DNA of 64,000 bases, from the NCBI RefSeq assembly GCF_007753095.1, contig NZ_CP036348.1:5805411-5869410 (forward strand), in the 5' to 3' direction. The position numbers were made by a program, and so were the translations under genes. Below the pieces are notes generated by a model that ran no database searches, was not told where the DNA came from, and saw only the letters and a program-made list of their open reading frames with translations. Source of the stretch: Rosistilla carotiformis. GTDB taxonomy: Bacteria > Planctomycetota > Planctomycetia > Pirellulales > Pirellulaceae. Shown here one piece after another: positions 36,158 through 45,881 of this stretch (its first letter is position 1; each line of letters opens with the position of its first letter).

Positions 36158-39100
36158 ATGTTTGCATGTTGGGTTCCGTTTCGCTGTGATCGTGTTGCCG
36201 CCGCTTTCCTGATGCTGACGCTGCTGAGTTCCGGCGTGGCGGCGGGTGAAGAGCCATCGTTTTTCGAAACGCAGATCCGGCCGATCCTGCGCGAGTATTG
36301 TTTCGATTGCCACGGCGCGACTGAAGAGCTGGAAGGTGGGCTCGATCTGCGGCTGGTTCGGTTCATCAAATCGGGAGGCGATTCGGGAACGGCGCTCGTG
36401 CCGGGCGATCCAGAAGAGAGTTTGCTGCTGACGCGCGTTCGCGACGGCGACATGCCACCGGGGGAAGCGCGCGTCTCGGACGACAAAATAGCGATCCTGG
36501 AAAAATGGATCGCCAGCGGCGCCGCGACGCTGCGTCCCGAACCGGAACAGATTGGGCCGGGGATTCCGATCACCGAAGAGGAACGCAACTACTGGGCCTA
36601 CCAACCGATCGCGCCGCCGCAAACGCCGCTTCCCGAAGCGCGAGGGACGATCCGCACGCCGATCGATGCGCTGCTGGCCGCTGCTATGCCCGAAGGCTTA
36701 AGCTTTTCGCCCGACGCCGATCGCTTCACCTCGATCCAGCGTCTGTTCAACGACTTGATTGGCCTTCCGCCGACCGCGGAACAAGTCGCCCAATGGATGC
36801 AGCATTCCGATCCCGATTGGTACGAACAGCTCGTCGAAGAACTGCTACGTTCGCCGCATTATGGCGAACGCTGGGCCCGGCATTGGTTGGACGCAGCGGG
36901 CTATGCCGACAGCGACGGCTACACCGTGGCCGACAGCAGCCGCGATTGGGCGTGGCGGTATCGCGACTACGTGATCCGGTCGTTCAGCGCCGACAAACCG
37001 TTTGACCGCTTTATCACCGAACAGATCGCTGGCGATGAACTGGCCGGCCCTGCCGACGGCGATTGGACTGCGGAGCAGATCGAGCTGCTGACCGCAACCG
37101 GTTTCCTGCGGATGGCAGCCGATGGAACCGGCAGCGGCGACAACAGCCCCGAAGCTCGCAATAAGACGATCGCTGACACGATGCAGATCGTCTGCAGCAC
37201 GCTGTTGGGTTCCAGCGTGCACTGCGCCCAGTGCCACGACCACCGTTACGATCCGATCTCGCACGTCGATTATTTTGCAATCCGATCGGTCTTCGAACCG
37301 GCCCTGGACTGGAAAGCTTGGAAAGCTCCGGCCGGCCGTTTGGTCTCGCTTTACACCGCCGCCGATCGGGCTGCCGCAGCGACGATTGAAGAGGAGGTGA
37401 AGCTGGTCGCGAAGGAGCGAGCGGAGAAACAGACCGCGTTTATTCAGGAGGTCTTCGAAGAAGAGCTCCTGAAATTCGAAGAGCCCCAGCGTTCACAGCT
37501 TCGCGAGGCCTACAACACGGCCAAGGACAAACGAACCGAAGAGCAGAATAAGCTGCTGGCAGCCAACCCCGCCGTCAACATCACCGCGGGCGTGCTGTAC
37601 CAGTACCGTCCCAAAGCGGCCGAAGAGCTGAAGGAATTCGACAAACGGATCGCCGAGATGCGAGCGAAGAAGCCGGTCGAAGAGTTCATCCACGCGTTGG
37701 TCGAAGCTCCCAACCACGCGCCGGTCACCCAGTTGTTTCACCGCGGCGACTTCAACCAACCGAAGCAGGAAGTCTTGCCGGCGGGGCTGACCGTCGTCGC
37801 TCCCGAAGGCGCTGTGGCCCAGTTCCCCAGCAACGATCCCGAACTGCCAACGACCGGCCGACGGCTAGCCTTTGCCCGCTGGTTGACCGATGCGAATAGC
37901 AATCCGCTGACACCGCGAGCGATCGTGAATCGGATTTGGATGCATCACTTCGGTCGCGGTATCGTGTCGACGCCGGGGGACTTTGGTCGCTTGGGTGGAG
38001 AACCGACGCATCCGGAATTGCTCGATTGGTTGGCAAACGATTTTGTCGAACATGGCTGGAGTCTGAAGCACCTGCATCGTCAGATCCTGAAGTCGACAGC
38101 ATGGCGTCAGGCGTCGTATCGCGAACCGACGCGTCAGGCGATCGATGGCGATAACCATTATTATTGGCGAAAGTCGCTGCAACGCGTCGACGCGGAGATC
38201 CTTCGCGATTCGATCCTGTCGGTCTCCGGCAATCTGGACGTCGATCGGTTTGGGCCTCCCGTCGATATCGCCGAAGATGAAACCGGGCAGGTTCGCGTCG
38301 ATGCCAAGCGACCGCGGCGCAGCATCTACGTCCGGGCGCGACGCAGCCAACCGGTCGGCATGTTGCAGACCTTCGACGCTCCGGTGATGAGCGTCAACTG
38401 CGACGTCCGCTCGGTCTCGACCGTCGCTCCCCAGTCGCTGATGATGCTCAACGGCGACTTCATCCTCGAACAAGCCGCGTTGGTCGCCGAGCGCGCCGTC
38501 GCCGCCGAACAAACCAACCGGACCGCGGCAGCGGAATCCGCCACCGCGGCCAGCGAAGCGGACGACCGTTCGTGGATGCCGGCGATCCCCAAACCGATCT
38601 GGACGTACGGCACGGGAGAAGTCGACGAAGCGACTGGCATGCTGGCCCGTTTCGAAGCGCTGCCGAACTTCACGGGGACGCATTGGCAGGGAGGCCCCAA
38701 AGTGCCAGCCCCTGGTTTCGGTTGGGTCTTTCTGACTAAAACCGGCGGCCATCCCGGCAATCCAAAACATCCCGCCATCCGGCGTTGGACCGCTCCGACC
38801 GACGGCCAGTTGAGCATTTCCGGTTCGCTGCAACACGGCAGTGAAAACGGCGATGGCGTTCGCGGCCGGATCCTTTCGGCTGGCGGCCTGCGAGGCAGCT
38901 GGAACGCGCTTCACAATTCAACCGCTACCGACGTCGCGCCCTTTGCTGTCGCCAGCGGCGAAACGATCGACATCGTCACCGATTGCTTGGCCAACGAAAA
39001 CGCCGACTCCTTCAGCTGGCAAGTGAAGCTCGACTTCACGCCCACCGGCGGCAAACCTCATCTTTACGATTCGGTCGCCGATTTCCGCGGGCCCTCCCAA

Positions 39101-39334
39101 CCGGAGGACCTCGCGCCGCTGCCGGATCAGATCGCAGCCGCTTGGCAAATCGTGTTGTCGCGTTCGCCAACCGATTCCGAGATGCAAACCGCGTTGCAGT
39201 TTGCCAACCGCCAACTGACGCAGCTGTTCGCCGACCCTCAAGGCACACCGCAAGATCAAACACCGGGACGCCAGGTGTTAATCAACATCTGCCAGATGCT
39301 GATCAATTCCAACGAATTCCTGTACATCGAATAA
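36158..39334 (+). CDS. PSCyt1/DUF1549/DUF1553 planctomycete protein
   Basis: 1058-residue exported protein. The ATG at 36158 gives a signal peptide (VAAAFLMLTLLSSGVAAG). The PSCyt1 haem motif CFDCHGA is near residue 48, with MPPGEAR downstream. DUF1549 follows (FTSIQRLFNDLIGLPPT, YGERWARHWLDAAGYADSDGY, CAQCHDHRYDPIS), and then DUF1553 (FARWLTDANSNPLTPRAIVNRIWMHHFGRGIV, TPGDFGRLGGEPTHPELLDWLA, RQILKSTAWRQ). A less conserved jelly-roll-like insert sits near 780-980. It is followed 13 bp later by its usual partner, a DUF1501 protein. The pair is widespread in planctomycetes; its biochemical role is not established. Confidence 0.93.
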   Translation: MFACWVPFRCDRVAAAFLMLTLLSSGVAAGEEPSFFETQIRPILREYCFDCHGATEELEGGLDLRLVRFIKSGGDSGTALVPGDPEESLLLTRVRDGDMPPGEARVSDDKIAILEKWIASGAATLRPEPEQIGPGIPITEEERNYWAYQPIAPPQTPLPEARGTIRTPIDALLAAAMPEGLSFSPDADRFTSIQRLFNDLIGLPPTAEQVAQWMQHSDPDWYEQLVEELLRSPHYGERWARHWLDAAGYADSDGYTVADSSRDWAWRYRDYVIRSFSADKPFDRFITEQIAGDELAGPADGDWTAEQIELLTATGFLRMAADGTGSGDNSPEARNKTIADTMQIVCSTLLGSSVHCAQCHDHRYDPISHVDYFAIRSVFEPALDWKAWKAPAGRLVSLYTAADRAAAATIEEEVKLVAKERAEKQTAFIQEVFEEELLKFEEPQRSQLREAYNTAKDKRTEEQNKLLAANPAVNITAGVLYQYRPKAAEELKEFDKRIAEMRAKKPVEEFIHALVEAPNHAPVTQLFHRGDFNQPKQEVLPAGLTVVAPEGAVAQFPSNDPELPTTGRRLAFARWLTDANSNPLTPRAIVNRIWMHHFGRGIVSTPGDFGRLGGEPTHPELLDWLANDFVEHGWSLKHLHRQILKSTAWRQASYREPTRQAIDGDNHYYWRKSLQRVDAEILRDSILSVSGNLDVDRFGPPVDIAEDETGQVRVDAKRPRRSIYVRARRSQPVGMLQTFDAPVMSVNCDVRSVSTVAPQSLMMLNGDFILEQAALVAERAVAAEQTNRTAAAESATAASEADDRSWMPAIPKPIWTYGTGEVDEATGMLARFEALPNFTGTHWQGGPKVPAPGFGWVFLTKTGGHPGNPKHPAIRRWTAPTDGQLSISGSLQHGSENGDGVRGRILSAGGLRGSWNALHNSTATDVAPFAVASGETIDIVTDCLANENADSFSWQVKLDFTPTGGKPHLYDSVADFRGPSQPEDLAPLPDQIAAAWQIVLSRSPTDSEMQTALQFANRQLTQLFADPQGTPQDQTPGRQVLINICQMLINSNEFLYIE

Positions 39335-39347
39335 TCGCGAGCTTCGC

Positions 39348-40790
39348 ATGAACATGCTTCCCAACACACGACGGCAATTTTTGCAGAGCACCGGCATGGG
39401 CGTCGGTTCGCTGGCGCTGCAGTGGATGCTGGCTCAGGAGACTGCCACAGCCAAGCCTCCGGTGCTGAAGCTGACGCCGCACAACGATCTGCAGCCGCGG
39501 CAGACACACTTCCAGCCGCGGGCTCGGGCGATGATCTCGCTGTTCCAACACGGCGGCCCGTCGCACATGGATCTGACCGATCCCAAGCCGGAGCTGACGA
39601 AATACGACGGCACCGAATACTCGGGCGACATCCATTTTTCGTTTGTCAACGACGCCAGTAAAAAGCTGCTCGGCACTCCGTTCAAGTTTGCGGCGCACGG
39701 CGAATGTGGGATGGAGCTGTCCGAACTGCTGCCGCACACCGCGGGCGTGGCCGATGAACTGTGCTTGATCCGCAGCATGCATACCGGTGCCAATGGGCAC
39801 GAGGTTTCGATCCGCTACTTCCACGGCGGCATCCCCGCGGTATTGGGGCGGCCGACGTTTGGTTCGTGGCTGACCTACGCCTTGGGCTCCGAAACGCAAG
39901 ACCTTCCCGCGTTCATGGTCCTTGCCGATCCTGGCGGCCATCCCGTCGATGGGGCAACGAACTGGAGCAACGGATTTATGCCGTCGATGTTCCAGGGAAC
40001 GGTCCTGCGGCCGAAGGAGCCACGGATCCTGAACCTGCAGCCGCCGTCGCATCTGGCGGGAGACTACCAGCGTCAGAACCTCGACTTCTTGCAGGAACTG
40101 AATCGCCAGCATCTGGACTCGCATCCGGGCGAATCGGATCTCGAAGCCCGGATCGCCAGCTACGAACTCGCAGCCCGAATGCAAACCGCCGCGACCGAAG
40201 CGTTGGACATCTCGCAAGAGACCGCCGCGACGCACACAATGTACGGCTTGGACAATCCCAAGACGCGCGAATACGGCACGCGGTGTTTGTTGGCTCGGCG
40301 GCTTGTTGAACGAGGCGTCCGGTTTGTGCAGCTGTTCCACAGCGGCCAGCCTTGGGACAATCACAGCAACCTCAAGGGAGGCCTGACATCGATCTGCGAA
40401 AAGACCGATCAACCGACCGCCGCACTGGTCGCCGACCTTCGCCAACGCGGAATGCTCGACAGCACTCTGGTCCACTGGGGAGGCGAGATCGGTCGGCTGC
40501 CCGTGACGCAGGGGCAAGGGGCCGCCGATAAGGCGGGCCGCGATCACAACGGCCAGGGCTTCAGCATCTGGATGGCCGGTGGCGGTGTCCGCGGCGGGAT
40601 GACGTTTGGCAAGACCGATGAGTTTGGCCACCGCGCCGTCGAAAACGTCGTCACCCCCAACGACTTCCAAGCGACCGTGATGCATCTGTTTGGGCTCGAT
40701 CACGAACAAGTCGTCTTCCCCCACCGCAACCAACAACAGATCGTCACCGCTCATCGGCCAGCCCGAGTCGTCAAAGAAGTGATCGCATAA
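39348..40790 (+). CDS. DUF1501 protein, Tat-exported
   Basis: 480-residue protein with a twin-arginine signal (NTRRQFLQSTGMGVGSLALQW). The DUF1501 sulfatase-like fold is shown by AMISLFQHGGPSHMDLTDPKPEL, GFMPSMFQGTVLR, RLVERGVRFVQLFHSGQPWDNH and VHWGGEIGRLPVTQG...GRDHNGQGFSIWMAGGGVRGGMTFG. It is encoded directly after the DUF1549/DUF1553 gene and probably forms a two-gene unit with it. The catalytic role is undefined. Confidence 0.93.
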   Translation: MNMLPNTRRQFLQSTGMGVGSLALQWMLAQETATAKPPVLKLTPHNDLQPRQTHFQPRARAMISLFQHGGPSHMDLTDPKPELTKYDGTEYSGDIHFSFVNDASKKLLGTPFKFAAHGECGMELSELLPHTAGVADELCLIRSMHTGANGHEVSIRYFHGGIPAVLGRPTFGSWLTYALGSETQDLPAFMVLADPGGHPVDGATNWSNGFMPSMFQGTVLRPKEPRILNLQPPSHLAGDYQRQNLDFLQELNRQHLDSHPGESDLEARIASYELAARMQTAATEALDISQETAATHTMYGLDNPKTREYGTRCLLARRLVERGVRFVQLFHSGQPWDNHSNLKGGLTSICEKTDQPTAALVADLRQRGMLDSTLVHWGGEIGRLPVTQGQGAADKAGRDHNGQGFSIWMAGGGVRGGMTFGKTDEFGHRAVENVVTPNDFQATVMHLFGLDHEQVVFPHRNQQQIVTAHRPARVVKEVIA

Positions 40791-40977
40791 CAACGCTGCA
40801 AGCGTTTTAGACAGTAGTAGGCAGCACAACGTCGCAGGCGCCGCAAACGGCAGCCGGTGGCACAACGCCGTTGGCGTATGGAATCGCGTGCGTGATCGCC
40901 TGGACCTTGCGGCCTAACGGTGCAGCTCGATTCGCGGGCCTGCTGGCGACGCGTTTAAACGAATCTCAAGGTGCGCA

Positions 40978-41015
40978 CGAAAAAACGACGCGTTGCGGAT
41001 CGCAGCGCGTCGTTT
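40978..41015 (-). terminator. Intrinsic terminator for the triple-DUF1080 gene
   Basis: Read on the minus strand, AAACGACGCG pairs with CGCGTCGTTT around an inner TGCG/CGCA-type stem (41015 down to 40983), followed by five T residues (40985-40981). It lies about 90 bases past the stop codon at 41103. The fold and T-run are those of a rho-independent terminator. Confidence 0.7.
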
Positions 41016-41102
41016 CGAATTCTCGTCCGTTGACGTTTACCGCTCGGCCAGCCGCCGCTTAGGCTGCGACCGGTCCGGCGGAATGAACGACCAACGTTTT
41101 GA

Positions 41103-43217
41103 CTATTGCTTCAGCTCGTCGTTGGGAGCTTTGCCCAGTGGCCACAGTTCGTAGCGGCGGACAAACATCTCGGCCAACTCGGTTTGCAACAGCAGCTTGC
41201 CGAAGCTTGGCGAAGCGTCGAAGGCTTCGTTGATAACCACGCCGTTGACTTTGTAGATCAAGTGATCTCCGTCGGCGATGACTTCCATCCGTGTCCATTC
41301 ACCGAAGGGACTTTCGACATCGTCTTTGCCGCGGAAGTCGATCTTGTCGGCCCAATCGACATCACGTTTGAGCCAGTTGACGCGGCCGCGGGAAAGCGAA
41401 GTCATCTCGCCCCCCTTCTTCCAGATCTTCTCGCCGTCGCGATCCTTGGTGATCTCTGCGCTCAACGAAGTCGGCAGGACCTGTCCGGTCTCGGGATCGG
41501 TTCCCGTGAGAACCAAGATATCGCCGACGCCCCCTTCGATGATCTGAGCTTCGATCGATGCCATCCAGGTTTTGGCATAGCCGCCATCGGGACCCCAGCA
41601 GTGCAGCAGAACGCCGCCGTCGCGCGCCCGATCCTCACGAGTGCTCCAGGTTCGCTCGCCCCACTTGAATTCGATGATCAGGTGGTAATCGCGATACATC
41701 TGGTTGGTGATCAGTCCACCCCAGCCATCGCCGGTAATGTGGATCATGCCATCCTTGACGGTGAAGATCTTGCGAGGATCGGCGTAGGCGGTGTCGCGGA
41801 TCCAGGTGTAAAAGCCTTCCAGGTTGCGGCCGTTGAACAGTTTGATCGGGCCATCGGTTGGGCTGATCGCAACATCGCGGCTCGGCGGCGTCGCGGGCTC
41901 GCCTGGCAGTTCGCGGATCTGCAAGTTGCGAATCGCAACCGGATCGTTGTGGCCACACAGACCAAAATGGCCGCTCTTGCGCTTGGCTCCCGGAGGCACT
42001 GCGCCATCTTTCGATTCTTTGATCGTCGACAGGTCGGTTTCCAGGATCGTCGTTCCGTTGAGTTCGACTTTAACATTCGAACCAACCATCGTCACTTTTT
42101 GAAAGTTCCATTCGCCGGTTGGACGCAGATAACCGCGGTGTGCGGCGGCCAGACCGTAGACCGAACCATGGTATTGTCGCGGATCGAGCTTGGCGTATTT
42201 AGGATCTTCATTATCGAGGATCTGCAGTTCCAAGCCGTCCAAGTGCGGCGCCCCGCTGCCGGGATAACGCAAGGTCAGGCCATGGTTTCCGCCCGGTGGC
42301 AGTTTGAATTCGAATTGGGCGACGAAATCGGAGTACTCTTTTTCGGTGAAGATCGTTCCCGCTTTGCCCGGCTTGCAGACGATCGCGCCGTCGACAACTT
42401 CGTGCTCATCCAACGCACCTTTCCATCCGGTCAGGTCTTTGCCATTAAAGATCGGCGTGAAAAAGTCGGATGGCTCGCGAGCTGCCAAGATCTCGTTAGC
42501 TTCTTCGGTGGGGATCTCGCGGATCGAGATGTCGCGGAAGTAGAGCGTGTTGCCATGGTTCTGCAATTCGATCTGGCCGCGAGGGTAGATCGGCAGGCCG
42601 CGGTCCCAGATGTTTTCCATCACGACGTCGTCGAAAACCAGCGTGCCGTTCAGCTTGACGGTCACGCGTTCGCCAACCATGCGGATGTAGAACTTGTTCC
42701 ATTGGCCAACCGGCTTGTCCGCTTTGGCTAGCGGGAAGCGTGGGTTCTTTTGGTTGTTCCACAACGCACCCGAACCGTTTTCGGCACCGTGGCGGAAATA
42801 GTTCTCAAACTCGGTGTCCCAGATCTGGATCTGGGGGCTGCCACGCAGATAGATCCCGCTGTCGCCTCCCTCCAAAATTTTCCAGTCGACGTACATTTCG
42901 AAATCGCCGTAGTCCTTGTCGGTGCAAAGGCTCTTCCCCTTGCCGTCGAACTTCAGCGTGCCATCTTCGACCGACCAGTGGTCGCGCATCACCTGGTCGG
43001 CTTCCTTTTGAGCGGCGGCCAGCTCGTCGGCACTCATCGCCGCCCGCGTCTTGGGGTTTCCAACCAAACCCTTCCAGCCCGACAGATCGGTGCCGTTGAA
43101 CAGAGGCGTAAAGCCTTCGGGAGCCGCCGCGTTGGCGGTCGATTGGGCTGACTGGATTCCAATTGTCAGCGACAGCATGACAAGGGTTGCGAAGGCCATC
43201 GGACCTATTCGTCTCAT
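41103..43217 (-). CDS. Secreted protein with three DUF1080 domains
   Basis: 704-residue exported protein. The ATG at 43217 has a GGAGAAAGAAACG ribosome-binding region and gives a signal peptide (PMAFATLVMLSLTIGIQSAQS). Domain 1 (about 32-230): FNGTDLSGWKG, GIYLRGSPQIQIWDTEFENY, GQIELQNHG. Domain 2 (about 240-430): FNGKDLTGWKGALDEHEV, HGLTLRYPGSGAP, KSGHFGLCGHNDPVAIRN. Domain 3 (about 455-690): FNGRNLEGFYTWIRDT, WMASIEAQIIEGGVGDILVL, WTRMEVIADGD. The first two resemble the two-domain protein at 7049-8332; the third is the heparinase-cluster type with a large insert. Probable sugar-binding or glycoside-cleaving function. Confidence 0.88.
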   Translation of the reverse strand: MRRIGPMAFATLVMLSLTIGIQSAQSTANAAAPEGFTPLFNGTDLSGWKGLVGNPKTRAAMSADELAAAQKEADQVMRDHWSVEDGTLKFDGKGKSLCTDKDYGDFEMYVDWKILEGGDSGIYLRGSPQIQIWDTEFENYFRHGAENGSGALWNNQKNPRFPLAKADKPVGQWNKFYIRMVGERVTVKLNGTLVFDDVVMENIWDRGLPIYPRGQIELQNHGNTLYFRDISIREIPTEEANEILAAREPSDFFTPIFNGKDLTGWKGALDEHEVVDGAIVCKPGKAGTIFTEKEYSDFVAQFEFKLPPGGNHGLTLRYPGSGAPHLDGLELQILDNEDPKYAKLDPRQYHGSVYGLAAAHRGYLRPTGEWNFQKVTMVGSNVKVELNGTTILETDLSTIKESKDGAVPPGAKRKSGHFGLCGHNDPVAIRNLQIRELPGEPATPPSRDVAISPTDGPIKLFNGRNLEGFYTWIRDTAYADPRKIFTVKDGMIHITGDGWGGLITNQMYRDYHLIIEFKWGERTWSTREDRARDGGVLLHCWGPDGGYAKTWMASIEAQIIEGGVGDILVLTGTDPETGQVLPTSLSAEITKDRDGEKIWKKGGEMTSLSRGRVNWLKRDVDWADKIDFRGKDDVESPFGEWTRMEVIADGDHLIYKVNGVVINEAFDASPSFGKLLLQTELAEMFVRRYELWPLGKAPNDELKQ

Positions 43218-43687
43218 CGTTTCTTTCTCCAAAGGATGTGCAAGCCGGCGCAACTCGCTTCGATATTTCAAGGCAACCGACGACCGCATGCAAAGGCGGA
43301 TGGGATGCGGTCGCTGTTAGAAAACGCGTACGGGCGAGAGGCTAAGCGAGAGGCGGGAATTCGATCCTGGGCGAAAGCCGCAGAACCATCACGAGGGGTA
43401 GGCAAAGAAGTGGAAGGCAAGCGGTTTTTCATGGGCGATCTCGATCGAAATCTGAAGCCTTGCAAGGGCGTTTTCCATTGGGTCAAACCACATGCCATTC
43501 GCTGAACGTCTGCGTCGTCGGATCGGACCAAGAGATCCTGGCGTTTCCATTCCTTCAAACCACATGCTATTTGCTGTCTGACATCCTGGCAAGCGCCGCG
43601 TTCGGATTCCACCCAAATGGCCTTCCCTTCCACCCTGGGGAATCTGTGCCGTGGCGCGGCAACCTGCTGCGTTTTCCGCAACGCCTG
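43218..43687. other. Repeat-bearing intergenic region, 470 bp
   Basis: Between the triple-DUF1080 gene start and the PhoD-like gene stop, which lie on the same strand. It contains a two-copy imperfect direct repeat (43472-43576). Frames on both strands are open but read as low-complexity Arg/Pro/Ser sequence. Confidence 0.5.
43472..43576. repeat. Two imperfect direct repeat copies, 72-bp spacing
   Basis: Copies start at 43472 and 43544; 28 of the first 33 positions agree by eye, including TCAAACCACATGC, an ATT and a GCTG. The unit may extend across the full 72 bp with more divergence. No coding function is apparent. Confidence 0.6.
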
Positions 43688-45829
43688 CTATTGGCCGATC
43701 TTGGCGGGTTTGCCGTTCCCGTACAGCGATTGCAGTTCCGCCGCTGAGAGAACCCGTTGCCAGATCGCCACCTCGTCGATCGCGCCATCGAAATTGCGGC
43801 CCACGCCCGCGCGATGCCCGCCGAGGATCAAGCCGCCGAATTCGGCAGCCGGTCCGGGGATGGGGAGCGGTTGATCGATCACCTTTTGGCCGTTGACGAA
43901 CATCTGCATCCGTTGGGCATCAAACGTCAAAGCGACATGATTCCATTGGCCTTTCAGTTGGTCGCGGTCGAGCATCGCGTTAAACGGCCCTTGAGCGATC
44001 GCTTGCGGAGCGGCTTCGGGGTTCGCTGCCGGCTGCAACGTCACAGTGTGGATTTGCAAGTTGACCTGATCGGGCTTCTCGCCAGTCCGCAAACCGAGCG
44101 ACAAGTGCCAGGCGCGCTGGCCGTCGGGAGACCCTTCGGCGGTGCTCTCCAACAGAAACTGACGCTCCGAAGAACCGTGAGCCGGCAGGCTGTCGGATCG
44201 GAACCAAGCCGAGACGGTGTGAGCGGTGGAGGTCTCGTCGAGGAAGCTGCGAGAGACGTTGAGGAACTGTTGCTGCGAACGCTTCAGTTGAACCGCACCG
44301 CCGCGGATTCCAGCATCCGCGACGACGGCAGCTCCGTTTTTCGCCGACGCATCGATTCGATCCCCCAAGACCGACGCATTGGCGAGGTCGTCGTCGAAGC
44401 TCCAATACGCTCGCAGTTCACGCGACAGCGAATCCGTGTCGGCATTAACTTTGGTTGGGATTGGCGTTGCCGATTCGAGATCGATGACAACCTCGCGGTT
44501 CACGATTCCGTCGGGCTGGCGAAACTGAGCTACCAGCTTGCGATCGGCTCCCTTTCCCAAAGCGGTCAGAGTCAGGAACTGCCAGCCTTCGACAAGCGAC
44601 CATTCCAGCGACGGGTGATAGACATCCAGTTCCGTGATCACGCGGGTGTGCCCAGGTGAGATCACAAAGTCGTGCAGGTCGTAACCGACGCGTTGCGGAT
44701 GCCGTAGATGTCGCGCGACGTGAATGTCCCCTCCCAACAACACGACGCCCCCAATCTTCTGCTGTTTGACAAAATCCAACAGCGCGTCGCGTTCGTACCA
44801 ATAGGTGAACATGTCGTCGGTTTCGCGGTTCTTCTTGTCCTGCCAGATCGCTCCCATCGCCAGCACCTTGAACGGCGCCTTCGATTGCCGCAGGCCTTCC
44901 AACAGCCATTCCCACTGCTGTTTGCCAAAACAAGTCGGTTGGCTCGGATCGACTGGCGACGGTTCGGTCTGCGAAAAATAACGCGGGTCCAAGAAGAAGA
45001 CCTCGATCATTCCGAGGTCGACCTTGTGATAAACCCCTTCGCTGCCGTTGCCGTATTGCGAGTGAGCACGGTATTCGACAAAGCCGCGGCGCGTGGCCGG
45101 CTTTCCCGTTTGCATGTTCAATCCGTTTCCGTTGTTCTTGCCAAAGTCGTGATCGTCCCAAGTGCCGACGACCGGGGTCGTTCGAGCAAGCGCGCCCAGA
45201 TCTTCCATCTGCATGAACTTGCGATGTCGGTCGCGGACGACCTTGAGATCGGCGGTATCGATGTAGGGCGTGTCGCCCATCAGGCAGAGCGTATCGATCC
45301 CCAGTTTCCGCATGTCGGCCCACATCCCGTTGGGTTCGATATCGACGCACGAGACAAATCCGACACTCACGCGGTTGTCGTCGCGTGCCGGCGTGGCGGT
45401 CGTGAACGCATGTTTTGCGTCGGCCTCCACCAACGCGATTGGTTTCGCCTGGCGATTCGACTTTTCCGTCAGCTCTTCAATCTTATAGCGATACGTTGTA
45501 CCGGGCTGCAGTCCCGCCACGGCAAACTTGGCGACGTAGTCGTTCGCCTGTTCGCTGCTCGCATCGACCGTCTTGATCACGTCGCCCGTTTCGGAAAGGA
45601 GCGTCAGCCGCATCTGCTTTTCCGCTGCCGCGGGGCGATACAAAAGATGAGCCGTCGTCGCTTCCACCGCACCGACGACAGGCCCCACGACATCGTTGGC
45701 ACTGGCTGGCAGTTGGATTGCGACGATCAGAACGCACCACAGCGCGATCCGCCAACTTCTCGCAAACCCAAAACGCGTAAAGCTGTTGGTTGGCGTAGCA
45801 ACGGGTGCGGGACGATTGGGAGCAGACAT
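43688..45829 (-). CDS. PhoD-like metallophosphatase with C-terminal LamG domain
   Basis: 713-residue exported protein. An N-terminal helix (RIALWCVLIVAIQLPASA) acts as signal. A fibronectin-like region follows (LQPGTTYRYKIEEL), then the PhoD metallophosphoesterase domain (about 150-420): VSVGFVSCVDIEPNGMWADM, CLMGDTPYIDT, VVGTWDDHDFGKNNGN, MIEVFFLDPRYFS, VVLLGGDIHVARH. Residues about 495-700 are a concanavalin/LamG domain (LRAYWSFDDDLANAS, AHTVSAWFRSD, WNHVALTFDAQRMQMFVNGQKV, GAIDEVAIWQRVLSAAEL). It likely cleaves phosphodiesters or monoesters while bound to a glycan through LamG. Confidence 0.9.
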   Translation of the reverse strand: MSAPNRPAPVATPTNSFTRFGFARSWRIALWCVLIVAIQLPASANDVVGPVVGAVEATTAHLLYRPAAAEKQMRLTLLSETGDVIKTVDASSEQANDYVAKFAVAGLQPGTTYRYKIEELTEKSNRQAKPIALVEADAKHAFTTATPARDDNRVSVGFVSCVDIEPNGMWADMRKLGIDTLCLMGDTPYIDTADLKVVRDRHRKFMQMEDLGALARTTPVVGTWDDHDFGKNNGNGLNMQTGKPATRRGFVEYRAHSQYGNGSEGVYHKVDLGMIEVFFLDPRYFSQTEPSPVDPSQPTCFGKQQWEWLLEGLRQSKAPFKVLAMGAIWQDKKNRETDDMFTYWYERDALLDFVKQQKIGGVVLLGGDIHVARHLRHPQRVGYDLHDFVISPGHTRVITELDVYHPSLEWSLVEGWQFLTLTALGKGADRKLVAQFRQPDGIVNREVVIDLESATPIPTKVNADTDSLSRELRAYWSFDDDLANASVLGDRIDASAKNGAAVVADAGIRGGAVQLKRSQQQFLNVSRSFLDETSTAHTVSAWFRSDSLPAHGSSERQFLLESTAEGSPDGQRAWHLSLGLRTGEKPDQVNLQIHTVTLQPAANPEAAPQAIAQGPFNAMLDRDQLKGQWNHVALTFDAQRMQMFVNGQKVIDQPLPIPGPAAEFGGLILGGHRAGVGRNFDGAIDEVAIWQRVLSAAELQSLYGNGKPAKIGQ

Positions 45830-45881
45830 CGGGCGGGCTCTCGTGTGATTGAAGGGGTTGGATGGGACCGGCGTGTGACGA

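Noticed and set aside
39303-40865. Minus-strand frame of 520 codons
   Set aside because: Opposite the DUF1501 gene, which has a Tat signal and family blocks; the antisense frame lacks any motif.
41106-42731. Plus-strand frame of 541 codons
   Set aside because: Antisense to the triple DUF1080 gene, which has a signal peptide, ribosome-binding site and terminator.
43268-43681. Minus-strand frame of 137 codons in the repeat region
   Set aside because: Its internal repeats follow the DNA repeat, and the composition is not protein-like; it also overlaps the start of the triple DUF1080 gene region.
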